Assembly: GCA_903912525.1 (NCBI GenBank)
Contig: CAIWHK010000012.1
Span: 1 to 33,819, forward strand
From: an uncultured bacterium
GTDB lineage: Bacteria; Krumholzibacteriota; Krumholzibacteriia; LZORAL124-64-63
Direction of reading: 5' to 3'
Length of the DNA stretch: 33,819 nt
The notes under the pieces were generated by a model, which was given only the letters and a program-made list of their open reading frames with translations, was not told where the DNA came from and made no database searches. Numbering within the stretch: the stretch's first letter is position 1; each line of letters starts with the position of its first letter. Both the position numbers and the translations under genes were made by a program. Positions 8,501 through 15,120 of this stretch are shown in pieces.

Positions 8501-11284
8501 TAGCCCGCCCGGGTCGTTGTCCACAACCAGGGCCGTCAGGTCGGTCGTGTCAAACGTGCGGTGGTCCAGGGGCTCGTCGCTCCATGGCGCGTCGGGGATG
8601 ACCGAAACGTCGCGCAACTGCAGGTTGGCGCTGGCTGGTTCCAGGCCCTCGCCGGACACTCCCAAGGTGACCAGCCCGGCCAGGCCGGACGGCTGGAAAT
8701 CGGCGACCGCCCGACCGTGGCCGTCGGTCATCGCCGTGGCCGGCGAGAAGCCTCCGTGCGTGGACGGTTCAGTCGTGAACTGCGCCGTCAGGTTACTGTC
8801 GCCCGTGTCGTTGCCCCAGGCGTCGATCGGCATCGCTGTGATTGCGACTGGGGAATGCAGGTCGCTGACAGTCGTGGGCAGTGACAGCCGCCAACCGGCA
8901 GTGGGACCCGGTACAACGGTGATCGGCAGGTGGTCCAGGCCGCTGTCGAGCGATTCGCCGCGCACGTCCAGTGTGCGGTTCTGAACGATGGCCGCGGCCG
9001 TCACATGCACGGGACCGGCGCCGGTGGCCGACAGTACGCCTATCGCCCGGCCCTCGCCGTTGGTCAGCACCGTGGCGGATTCGAAGCGGCCGATGCCGGC
9101 GAAGCCCGGCACCTGCGCAAACGAAATCGGCACGTCCGGCAGCTGACTCCGGTTCCGGGCCGAGTCGTAGAGTTGTGCCTCGATGCGGATGGACTCGACC
9201 CCGCCTGCGACCAGCGTGTCGCGAGCGGCCGTCAGGACCACGGTCACCGGTTGCGGATCCTGGAACGCCACGATGATGCGACCGGCGATCGGTGCCTTGG
9301 CCGGCTGCGCCAGGTACACGCGCAGGACCTCGACTGCGGAGTTGCTCATCCAGAACTCGGCGCGTCCGTTCGTGAACGAGACCGTCGAGTCCACATCCGT
9401 CTGCAACGGTCCGTGGTAGAAGACCGGCGTGCCGCGAGTCGGCGAGACGTCGTCCATCTTTCGGGCCGACAACCGGAAGTTCGTGAGCCGGCCGTCTATG
9501 TCGTAGAGGTCGTCGTGGCCGGCGTCGTCGCGGGCCGCCAGCAGCACGCGCGTTGAAGTAAACGGGTGGCGTTCCGGGTCGTAATACGTGGCTCGCACTT
9601 CCGACTGTCGAGCGCCCTGATCGTCGATGATCTCCAAGTGCGTCGCACGCACCAGGGTCAAATCGAAGTCAAGGTTCGTCACATCCTGCCCGGCGATCAC
9701 GGTGAAGGTGGTGTCGACCTGGGCATAGACGGCCGGCAGTGTCGCGATGCTCAGCGTGAACGTGCCGCTCACCGGCGTGAAGAACTCGTAGTCGCCGCCG
9801 TTGTAGGGGAAGCCGCCGATGTCCAACTGGCGGCCTTCGCCGTCGCGGAACCAGATGGTGCCCGGCTTGCCGAGGCCGCTGACGAGTTCGGCAAAGCCGA
9901 TGCGGCCGGCGATGCGGGTCTGGCTGAGCAGCGTGACGACGGCGCCCGTGTAGTCGACGCCCGCAGTCACGTTGATCGGCGATTCGGTCGGCAGGTAGGT
10001 CGCCGCCGTGGCCGCCAGGACGTAGGCGCCGCCCTCCTCGACGAAGAACGCAAACGTCGTGTCGGTCGCCGTGAAGGCGCGCGAGTCGAGTACGGCGCCG
10101 CCGGAAGCGCGCAATTCGATGGTGCCGGCGCGGCCCTCGCGCGTGGCGAAGCGCACGGCGCCGCGGATGGCCGTCGACTTGCCCAGCACCTGGTCGACCC
10201 CCGTCAGGGCCTGGCCAGAGGTGACGCCGACCGTGGTGGATTCCGAAAAGTACCCGTTGGCGCTGGTCGTCACGAGGTAGCTGCCGGCCGGCAGGCGGGG
10301 CAGCGTCCACGTGCGCACGCCGGCCGCCGGCGTGACGGTGCTGACCGGGGAACCGATGGCCCGGCCCGCGAAGTCGAGCATCTCGGCCGTGATCGTCAGG
10401 CGCGTCAGCCCGTCGTCCGCGGGCAATGTGGCCGTGCCGCTGACGCTCGCATTGGCGGCGTCGGGAATGCCGTCGCCCGTGACGTCGATGACCGAGGCGT
10501 GCATCGCCGACACGGTGGCCGTGGCCGTCGTGTTGTCGAAACTCGTGTTGTTAGGCGCGGGGTCGATGCCGTTGCGGGCCGCATCCGCGTGGCCCACGAA
10601 GGCGAGGGCCTTGATGACCGCGTGCGTCGGCACCTCGCCGCCGAGGTCGGGATAGAGCACGTTCCAGGGGATCGCGATCTCGACGGTGTTCCAGAACGGC
10701 CACAGGGCCTTGGCATCGGCGGCCGTCCCGGTGTCGTTGGCCTGCGCCATCGTCACCTGGCCGAAGACGGGGGACACGGTTCCGGTCCCGTCGGTGACCA
10801 GGTAGGCGCGCGGCTTGAGCCCCGGGTAGACCTGGGCGGCCTGGCGGCCGATCACGAAGTCGACGTGATGGCCGGCGGGCAGCATCACGTTGGCGGGGAG
10901 CGAGTCGAGCAGCGCCGCGTTCGTCGGCCCGACGCCGCGGTCGAGGTCGAGGTAGACGCTGAGCCCGTCGTCGGCCGAGTAGTCCTGGTAGGTCAGGCCG
11001 AGGTAGAGGTTGCCCGCGTCCCACGTCATCCACATCCGGCGCACGTTCGACTGGCGTGTCGCCGTGTTGTCGTCGGCGATATCGTCGACAACCTTGTCGG
11101 CGAGGTCCCAGTCGGCGGCATCGACGGTGATGATCCCGTTGAGGGTCGGCGTGTCGAACGGCACGGCGCGAGCCGTCGGGGCCGCGAGCGCGGCCAGCAG
11201 GAGGACGACGGCGACGGTCACGAGAAGGCCCCCGAGGGGGGCCGCGGGGGGCGTCGGCCACCCCTTGGGCTTGTTGGTGTTCAT
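5513..11284 (-). CDS. Giant secreted protein with glucodextranase-C-like module and FlgD-like tail
   Basis: This 1923-aa protein has a signal peptide at 1-40 (long hydrophobic run, PTARA then V). In order it shows a CBM9/DOMON-like domain (about 44-245), carboxypeptidase-regulatory-like beta domains (about 295-545), invasin-type Ig-like domains (about 660-895), and a second CBM9-like domain (about 908-1095). An Ig-like segment comes next, then a region at about 1231-1500 matching the glucodextranase C-terminal binding module (PF09985-like: DPAGDDHGP, the FVPGAFDLTGLTVYE strand, QVAIGDLPNP). A FlgD Ig-like tail (SPNPFSPNGDG ... GLIWDGRNGRGDYVPYGIY) ends at 1923. No catalytic domain is evident, so it is probably a surface glucan-binding or scaffold protein. 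The chosen ATG has no Shine-Dalgarno; a TTG at 11329 in the same frame would add 15 residues and sits too close to an AGGAGG. It is the first gene of the leftward operon. Confidence 0.85.
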   Translation of the reverse strand: MNTNKPKGWPTPPAAPLGGLLVTVAVVLLLAALAAPTARAVPFDTPTLNGIITVDAADWDLADKVVDDIADDNTATRQSNVRRMWMTWDAGNLYLGLTYQDYSADDGLSVYLDLDRGVGPTNAALLDSLPANVMLPAGHHVDFVIGRQAAQVYPGLKPRAYLVTDGTGTVSPVFGQVTMAQANDTGTAADAKALWPFWNTVEIAIPWNVLYPDLGGEVPTHAVIKALAFVGHADAARNGIDPAPNNTSFDNTTATATVSAMHASVIDVTGDGIPDAANASVSGTATLPADDGLTRLTITAEMLDFAGRAIGSPVSTVTPAAGVRTWTLPRLPAGSYLVTTSANGYFSESTTVGVTSGQALTGVDQVLGKSTAIRGAVRFATREGRAGTIELRASGGAVLDSRAFTATDTTFAFFVEEGGAYVLAATAATYLPTESPINVTAGVDYTGAVVTLLSQTRIAGRIGFAELVSGLGKPGTIWFRDGEGRQLDIGGFPYNGGDYEFFTPVSGTFTLSIATLPAVYAQVDTTFTVIAGQDVTNLDFDLTLVRATHLEIIDDQGARQSEVRATYYDPERHPFTSTRVLLAARDDAGHDDLYDIDGRLTNFRLSARKMDDVSPTRGTPVFYHGPLQTDVDSTVSFTNGRAEFWMSNSAVEVLRVYLAQPAKAPIAGRIIVAFQDPQPVTVVLTAARDTLVAGGVESIRIEAQLYDSARNRSQLPDVPISFAQVPGFAGIGRFESATVLTNGEGRAIGVLSATGAGPVHVTAAAIVQNRTLDVRGESLDSGLDHLPITVVPGPTAGWRLSLPTTVSDLHSPVAITAMPIDAWGNDTGDSNLTAQFTTEPSTHGGFSPATAMTDGHGRAVADFQPSGLAGLVTLGVSGEGLEPASANLQLRDVSVIPDAPWSDEPLDHRTFDTTDLTALVVDNDPGGLNLEIPFVSSWNGLQLHVIFETNFDAAGATDDPFLQPVTYAHANKPDFALVTKYSANDYGDFRRWNTSAVPAARWEWWDLAAQAYSTVDGGTYNIQPVWVRKLADRVVIRVPWTPFGTVPDSLRMEVYLTQEDGVKRAAFDSAPQDATLNLTFDYNNPGPDDWAIALGPTVLQAWSPTYVVKKDFPTPPALTEATATPAAPTAGQPVTVSVLATDAGDGIGDVLVDLSALGGNDALRLYDDGLSGHGDAAAGDGRFGNVLLVPLGNPGGAQDLVFRAWDAGNELASADTLTVDVTAIVDPIIQTSDPAGDDHGPNLQGSQRKYVTYPTNIVFVPGAFDLTGLTVYETVATVGGVTVPMIAFQVAIGDLPNPADPGMADWNPLYGELNIEKIDILIDNGPGGATSSLPNRGAAFQRWDAWDYAVIMDGWYKALIPSFSQNTLDSWRANALRTDKDILIIGDPDANTVTAFVSKAALGDPTPEAIRAWDIAVCMSSHDSGGEEVLGGIRWINESRSEWNLGGGANGDRDANLIDLLLVPGIGHAPGKTQEEILDYESAAAQQRLTDRLTPVAIEMSAFEDTGPPVIDTGGKGSVVTRVEPLADAPLALAFRITDDDRVSSATFRYRSTNFTGAGWDQEVAMGYLGNDIWVVDILPPYLETLAVSPIEGTRYLEFEIEADDSPQANNEPTVSPVTTLEITPTASSRKVSNTLAGPNVNLLQVDGSQVTLSEPLRAQMVARHLTQAWTGGAATVDTMGAHIAIDWEIGTTPAGITTDPAVPEGVPLGVFRDIGLATADSLGGGLAYDGELPGTMELSLHYPQDWVPAGGAEQLVALYQYNAAARRWLLVGGNVTSTGNNVKATVKRAGSYGLFLTDAVAAAGGEVLSGITVSPNPFSPNGDGLYDETNISFYLSGEATVTVEIYNISGVRQTILSETFPYSGADLNDPTPRRVPGLIWDGRNGRGDYVPYGIYILRVIATYNQAGGTRTIRSNHSVAVIR

Positions 11285-11292
11285 AGCGGGGC

Positions 11293-11322
11293 AAGGTAAG
11301 CGATGAGGGGGGTGTAATTCAA
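11293..11322 (-). promoter_or_regulatory. Candidate promoter of the leftward operon, possibly leaderless
   Basis: Read leftward, TTGAAT (11322-11317) is followed after 18 nt by TACCTT (11298-11293). Only 8 nt separate this -10-like hexamer from the ATG at 11284, so transcription would start at or next to the start codon. The absence of a Shine-Dalgarno at that ATG agrees with this. The match to the sigma-70 consensus is modest. Confidence 0.35.
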
Positions 11323-11349
11323 TCCCCAAGCCCTCCTAAATGTCCCCAA
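11323..11349. promoter_or_regulatory. Direct repeat, possible regulator site in divergent promoter region
   Basis: The heptamer TCCCCAA occurs at 11323-11329 and again at 11343-11349, exactly 20 bp apart, so both copies face the same side of the helix. They lie between the divergent operons. A shared activator or repressor is plausible, but nothing in the window identifies it. Confidence 0.3.
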
Positions 11350-11389
11350 TCCATGCGGGATTTCCGCAGCCGTCTTTTCGGTTGGGTGG

Positions 11390-11418
11390 TTGTTGGGAGC
11401 GCCGATCCGGTGTAAGGT
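11390..11418 (+). promoter_or_regulatory. Candidate promoter of the malEFG operon
   Basis: TTGTTG (11390-11395) is separated by 17 nt from TAAGGT (11413-11418). The -10-like hexamer ends 8 nt before the malE ATG, the same distance as in the leftward operon. If used, the transcript would be leaderless or nearly so. The same bases also read as an AAGGTG ribosome site, so the two interpretations compete. Confidence 0.38.
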
Positions 11419-11426
11419 GCGCTCCC
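11395..11426 (+). promoter_or_regulatory. Inverted repeat abutting the malE start codon
   Basis: GGGAGCGC (11395-11402) and GCGCTCCC (11419-11426) form a perfect 8-bp inverted repeat with a 16-nt loop. The right arm ends directly before the ATG, and the AAGGTG ribosome-site candidate straddles the edge of the loop. It could be an operator, or an RNA hairpin affecting translation start if transcription begins upstream. Confidence 0.4.
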
Positions 11427-12704
11427 ATGGATACCTGTCGCCATTCCCGTCACCCCGGCCGCCTTCGCCGGACCGGGCGCGTTTTCGCGCCAGTCCTGCT
11501 TCTGCTGGCGTTCCTGGGCGGTTGCAGCCGATCTGATCGCGCCCGCTCGGTGGTCATCTGGGAGCAGATGGACCCCAAGGAGCAGGAGCTGTTCGACGTC
11601 CATGTCGCCCAGTTCCGCCAGCAGCACCCCGAATTCGGCTCCTTTTCGATCGAGCGGGTCCACTACCGCGTCGAGGACCTGCAGACCCAGTTCCAGACCG
11701 CGGCCCTGGCCTTCGGCGGTCCCAGCCTGGTCTACGGGCCTTCCGACAAAATCGGCCCCTACTCGATCATGGGCCTGTTGATGCCGGTCGACGAGCTGCT
11801 GCCGGCGTCCGAACTGGCGCGCTTCCAGCCCGGAACCCTGCCGGAACTGCAGGGCCGCGTCTGGGGGCTGCCCGACCAGGTCGGCAACCACCTGACCCTG
11901 GTGGCCAACCGCGCGCTCGTCGATACGGTCGCCACCGACACCGACACCTGGCTGCGGCAGCTGAAGGAACTGACCATCGACAAGGACGGCGACGGCAAGC
12001 CCGAGCAGTACGGGCTGGTGTTCAACCTGCTCGAGCCGTTCTGGCTGGTGCCCTGGGTGGGCGGCTACGGCGGCGTCGTGATGGATGACCAGTCGCGGCC
12101 CACGCTCGACACGCCGGCGATGACGCAGGCGCTGGGCTTCCTGTCCGAACTCAAGCGGGCGCATGTCGTGCCGCTCGAGTGCGACTACCCGCTGGCCGAC
12201 ACCATTTTCAAGGAAGGCCGCGCTGCCTACCTGATCAACGGCCCCTGGTCGTGGCAGGGCTACCGCGACGGCGGCATCGACATCGCGCTGGCCCCGTTGC
12301 CGATGGTCAGTGCGACCGGCCAGTGGCCGGCGCCGCTCATCTCGGCCAAGTGCTACAGCATCAATCGCTACCTGGACCCGGCGACGAAGGAATGCACCGC
12401 CGCGCTGCTGGCCTGGCTGACCGGCCCCGAGGTGCAGTTGGACCTGGCGCGCAAGCTGGGCGTGCAGCCGGGCGACCTGACGGCCGCCGCCGCGCCCGAA
12501 CTGAAGGACGACCCGTTGATGATGGCCAGCCGCGAGCAGATCGCCCGCGGCCGCCTGATGCCGATCGTGCCCGAGATGCGCGCCATCTGGGACGCGATGC
12601 GCCCGTCGTACCAGAGCGTGATGAACGGCGAGCTGACGCCGGCTGCCGCCGCTGCCGCGATGCAGAAGCAAGCCGTCGAGTCGATCGAGGTGATGCACGA
12701 ATGA
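11427..12704 (+). CDS. malE: Maltose/maltodextrin-type ABC transporter substrate-binding lipoprotein
   Basis: This 425-aa protein has a lipoprotein signal with lipobox LGGC, so Cys33 is the probable anchor. The mature part follows the family 1 extracellular solute-binding pattern: VVIWEQMDPKEQELFDVHVAQ near the start, a buried LVYGPSDKIG segment, the VWGLPDQVG strand, a helical lobe with NLLEPFWLVPWVGGYGG, and IFKEGRAAYLINGPWSWQGY, equivalent to the 'GKAAMxINGPW' signature of MalE. DKDGDGKPEQYGL is a typical calcium-like insertion. The ATG at 11427 puts the lipobox in place; an earlier in-frame ATG at 11340 would add 29 residues that look non-coding. The stop overlaps the next gene as ATGA. 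The substrate is inferred as maltodextrin from sequence style and from the glycogen-binding neighbours; another oligosaccharide is possible. Confidence 0.88.
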   Translation: MDTCRHSRHPGRLRRTGRVFAPVLLLLAFLGGCSRSDRARSVVIWEQMDPKEQELFDVHVAQFRQQHPEFGSFSIERVHYRVEDLQTQFQTAALAFGGPSLVYGPSDKIGPYSIMGLLMPVDELLPASELARFQPGTLPELQGRVWGLPDQVGNHLTLVANRALVDTVATDTDTWLRQLKELTIDKDGDGKPEQYGLVFNLLEPFWLVPWVGGYGGVVMDDQSRPTLDTPAMTQALGFLSELKRAHVVPLECDYPLADTIFKEGRAAYLINGPWSWQGYRDGGIDIALAPLPMVSATGQWPAPLISAKCYSINRYLDPATKECTAALLAWLTGPEVQLDLARKLGVQPGDLTAAAAPELKDDPLMMASREQIARGRLMPIVPEMRAIWDAMRPSYQSVMNGELTPAAAAAAMQKQAVESIEVMHE

Positions 12705-13624
12705 ACGGTCGCCGCGGGCTCGTCCTCTGGTTCCTGTTGCCGTCGCTGCTGGTGCTGGCCGGGGTGGTGGCCTACCCGTTCGTGTTCAACCTCTGGATCT
12801 CGATGACCAACTGGAACATGTTCCACTTCCAGCATCCGCAGTTCCAGGGCCTGGGGCACTACGCCAAGATCGTGCGCATGATCGGCGAGCCGTTTGCCCG
12901 CCCGCTGTCGCAGTGGCCGGCCGCGTTTGCCGCCAACGAGTTCTATCACATCTTCGGCAAGACCTTCGCCTGGACCGCGGTCAACCTGGTCTTCCACTTC
13001 ACGCTGGGCCTGGGCGCCGCGCTGCTGCTGAACCGCAAGCTGCCCGCGCGCGGCCTCTACCGCGCGCTCCTGATCCTGCCCTGGGCGATGCCGCAGTACA
13101 TCAGCGCGCTGACCTGGCGCGGGATGTTCAACACCGAGTACGGCGTCATCAACCAGTTGCTGGCCAAGGTCGGCGCGGCGCCGATACCCTGGTTCAGCTC
13201 GGAATTCTGGGCGTTCATGGCTCCGACCATCACCAACATCTGGCTGGGCTTCCCGTTCATCATGGTGATCGCGCTGGGCGGCCTGCAGAGCATCCCGCAG
13301 GAGCTGTACGAGGCCGCGCGCATCGACGGCGCCGGCCCGGTGCGCCGCTTCTTTCATATCACGCTGCCGATGCTCAAGCCGGTGCTGCTGCCGGCGCTGG
13401 TGCTGGGCACCATCTGGACGTTCAACAACCTGAACGTCATCTGGCTGGTCACCGACCAGGGCCTGCCCGCCGACAAGACGCACATCCTGGTCACCTACGT
13501 CTACAAGGCGGCGTTCTTCTACTACCGCTACGGCTATGCGGCGGCATTCAGCGTCTTCATCTTCCTGGTGCTGATGTTCATCGTGCGCGGCTACGACCGC
13601 GTGGCCAAGCAGGAGGTCTATTGA
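12701..13624 (+). CDS. malF: Maltodextrin-type ABC transporter permease, MalF-like
   Basis: This 307-aa inner-membrane protein has about six hydrophobic segments, the first at residues 8-32 and the last at about 275-297. The EAA loop that docks the ATPase is clear at about 204-223: EAARIDGAGPVRRFFHITLP. Its start overlaps the malE stop by ATGA and its stop shares one base with the malG start, so the three genes are translationally coupled. It lacks the large periplasmic P2 loop of E. coli MalF but keeps a short insert between the first two segments (residues 34-85), as many bacterial MalF proteins do. It pairs with the next gene to form the transmembrane channel. Confidence 0.9.
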   Translation: MNGRRGLVLWFLLPSLLVLAGVVAYPFVFNLWISMTNWNMFHFQHPQFQGLGHYAKIVRMIGEPFARPLSQWPAAFAANEFYHIFGKTFAWTAVNLVFHFTLGLGAALLLNRKLPARGLYRALLILPWAMPQYISALTWRGMFNTEYGVINQLLAKVGAAPIPWFSSEFWAFMAPTITNIWLGFPFIMVIALGGLQSIPQELYEAARIDGAGPVRRFFHITLPMLKPVLLPALVLGTIWTFNNLNVIWLVTDQGLPADKTHILVTYVYKAAFFYYRYGYAAAFSVFIFLVLMFIVRGYDRVAKQEVY

Positions 13625-14469
13625 TGAACAGCAGGCGTCGCGCCGCAAAGGCGTGGGAGATGGTCTGGGTCCATGCGCTGGTCTGGCTGCTGGTGCTCTT
13701 CGCCGTGTTCCCGGTGCTGCAGGTGATCGGCATCAGCCTGCGGCCGGGCGACCAGCTCTATTCGACGAAGCTGGAACTGGTGCCGCCGCACGCGACCCTC
13801 GACGCCTACCGCATCATGCTGACCGAGAAGCCGTTCTTCCACTGGCTGGGCAACTCGCTGCTGGTCTCGCTGGCCACGGCGCTGGTGGGCGTGGCGCTGG
13901 CCAGCCTGGGCGGATTCGCGCTGTCGCGCGGCCGCTTTGCCGGCCGAGGCGCGGTGCTGCAGGGCATCCTGATGACGCAGATGTTCCCGGCCACGATGCT
14001 GCTCCTGCCGCTGTACCTGCTGATGCGCAAGCTGCACCTGGTCGACACCCTGGGCGGCGTGGTCATCGCCTACGTGGCCACCGCGCTGCCGTTCTGCATC
14101 TGGACGATGAAGGGCTACTACGACACCATCCCCGCCGCGCTGAACGAGGCCGCGCTGATCGACGGCTGCACGCCGCTGAGCGCGTTCATACGGGTGACGC
14201 TGCCGCTGAGCGCGCCGGCGCTGGTCATCACGGCGCTGTTCAGCTTCATGACGGGGTGGAGCGAGTTCATGGTCGCGCGCGTGCTGCTGGCCAGCCAGGA
14301 CCTGATGACGCTGCCCCTGGGGCTCGAGTCGCTGTTCACCACCTACCAGACCGAGTGGGCCAACTATGCGGCCGGCTCACTGCTGGTCTGCATTCCCGTC
14401 GTGGCGCTGTTCCTGGCGCTGAACAAGTTCCTGATCTCGGGGCTGACGCTCGGCAGCGTCAAGGGCTGA
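13624..14469 (+). CDS. malG: Maltodextrin-type ABC transporter permease, MalG-like
   Basis: This 281-aa protein has six predicted membrane segments and the EAA motif at about 175-194 (EAALIDGCTPLSAFIRVTLP). Typical MalG features are SLRPGDQLYSTKLELVPPH after the first segment, AYVATALPFCIWTMKGYYDTIP before the EAA loop, and a C-terminal GLTLGSVKG. A clear AGGAGG lies 7 nt before the ATG, inside the end of malF. It is the second channel subunit. No ATPase gene follows, so the importer must borrow an energy-coupling subunit encoded elsewhere, as known for MsiK-type shared ATPases. Confidence 0.92.
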   Translation: MNSRRRAAKAWEMVWVHALVWLLVLFAVFPVLQVIGISLRPGDQLYSTKLELVPPHATLDAYRIMLTEKPFFHWLGNSLLVSLATALVGVALASLGGFALSRGRFAGRGAVLQGILMTQMFPATMLLLPLYLLMRKLHLVDTLGGVVIAYVATALPFCIWTMKGYYDTIPAALNEAALIDGCTPLSAFIRVTLPLSAPALVITALFSFMTGWSEFMVARVLLASQDLMTLPLGLESLFTTYQTEWANYAAGSLLVCIPVVALFLALNKFLISGLTLGSVKG

Positions 14470-14481
14470 CGGAAGGGCGCG

Positions 14482-15051
14482 ATGAAGCTGGACCTCGGCT
14501 GCGGGCAGAACAAGAAAGCGGGCTTCACCGGTCTGGACCGGCTGGCCATGCCCGGCGTCGACCTCGTCTGCGACCTGGACCGCGAGCCCATTCCCCTGCC
14601 CGACGACAGCGTCGACGAGATCTTCACGATGCACTTCCTGGAGCACACGGCCGACCTGCTGGCCGTGATGCAGGAGGTCTGGCGCGTCTGCCGCGACGGC
14701 GCGCGCGTGTCGATCGCGGTGCCCTACTTCAACTCGATCGGCGCCTTCCGCGACCCGACGCATCGCCGCTTCTTCACCTGGGAGACGTTCGAGCATTTCA
14801 CCGACAGCGGCAACGTGCCGTCGTTCTACGCCGACGCGCGGTTCCGCATCGCGCGGCGGCGCCTGCTCTTCTGGCCGGCGAACTCGAACTGGAAGGGCCA
14901 CGTCCGTTTCGGCTACCTGTGGCCGCTGCAGGCGCTGGCCAACGCGTTCCCGTACTTCTACGAGCACTCGCTGCTGCGCGGCATCGCCGCCAGCGACCTG
15001 CAGGTGGAACTGGTCGTCGTCAAGAAGCCGGGCGCCGTCCCGCGGTCCTGA
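14482..15051 (+). CDS. SAM-dependent methyltransferase, class I
   Basis: This 189-aa protein opens directly with the SAM-binding glycine loop LDLGCGQ (residues 3-9). An acidic residue follows at the end of strand 2 (GLD, about 17-19), then DDSVDEIFTMHFLEH and the EVWRVCRDGARVSIAVP strand. These fit the Methyltransf_11 group. The region after residue 85 (DPTHRRFFTWETFEHF) resembles small-molecule or sugar-modifying methyltransferases often found near polysaccharide genes. It starts 12 bp after malG with a GGAAGGG ribosome site and is probably on the malEFG transcript. The methyl acceptor is unknown. A link to glucan use could be methylated oligosaccharides, but co-transcription is the only evidence. 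Confidence 0.85.
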   Translation: MKLDLGCGQNKKAGFTGLDRLAMPGVDLVCDLDREPIPLPDDSVDEIFTMHFLEHTADLLAVMQEVWRVCRDGARVSIAVPYFNSIGAFRDPTHRRFFTWETFEHFTDSGNVPSFYADARFRIARRRLLFWPANSNWKGHVRFGYLWPLQALANAFPYFYEHSLLRGIAASDLQVELVVVKKPGAVPRS

Positions 15052-15069
15052 TTCCGCGAAACGGCGCCC
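15030..15069 (+). terminator. Strong hairpin over the methyltransferase stop codon
   Basis: Arms at 15030-15045 and 15054-15069 pair along 9 bp (GGGCGCCGT with ACGGCGCCC) and then, after a 2x2 internal mismatch, along 5 more bp (CGCGG with CCGCG), around an 8-nt loop. The TGA stop lies at the loop edge. No T-run follows, so it may be a Rho-aided terminator or a 3' end stabiliser. It sits between convergent genes and could serve both. Confidence 0.5.
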
Positions 15070-15090
15070 GTGCTGTCCGACAGTATCCTG

Positions 15091-15120
15091 CGACCGCTCA
15101 CACGACCGGTCGTTTCCTTA
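15091..15120 (+). terminator. Second, weaker terminator-like hairpin
   Basis: CGACCG (15091-15096) and CGGTCG (15107-15112) can pair around a 10-nt loop and are followed by TTTCCTTA. It lies in the 66-bp gap between the convergent methyltransferase and lipoprotein genes. The short T-rich tail makes rightward termination more likely here than at the larger hairpin upstream. Confidence 0.42.

Noticed and set aside
9566-11299. A 577-codon plus-strand frame opposite the start of the 1923-aa protein
   Set aside because: It is another antisense shadow, rich in Arg, Gly and Val with no family resemblance, and it would run through the candidate promoter of the leftward operon.
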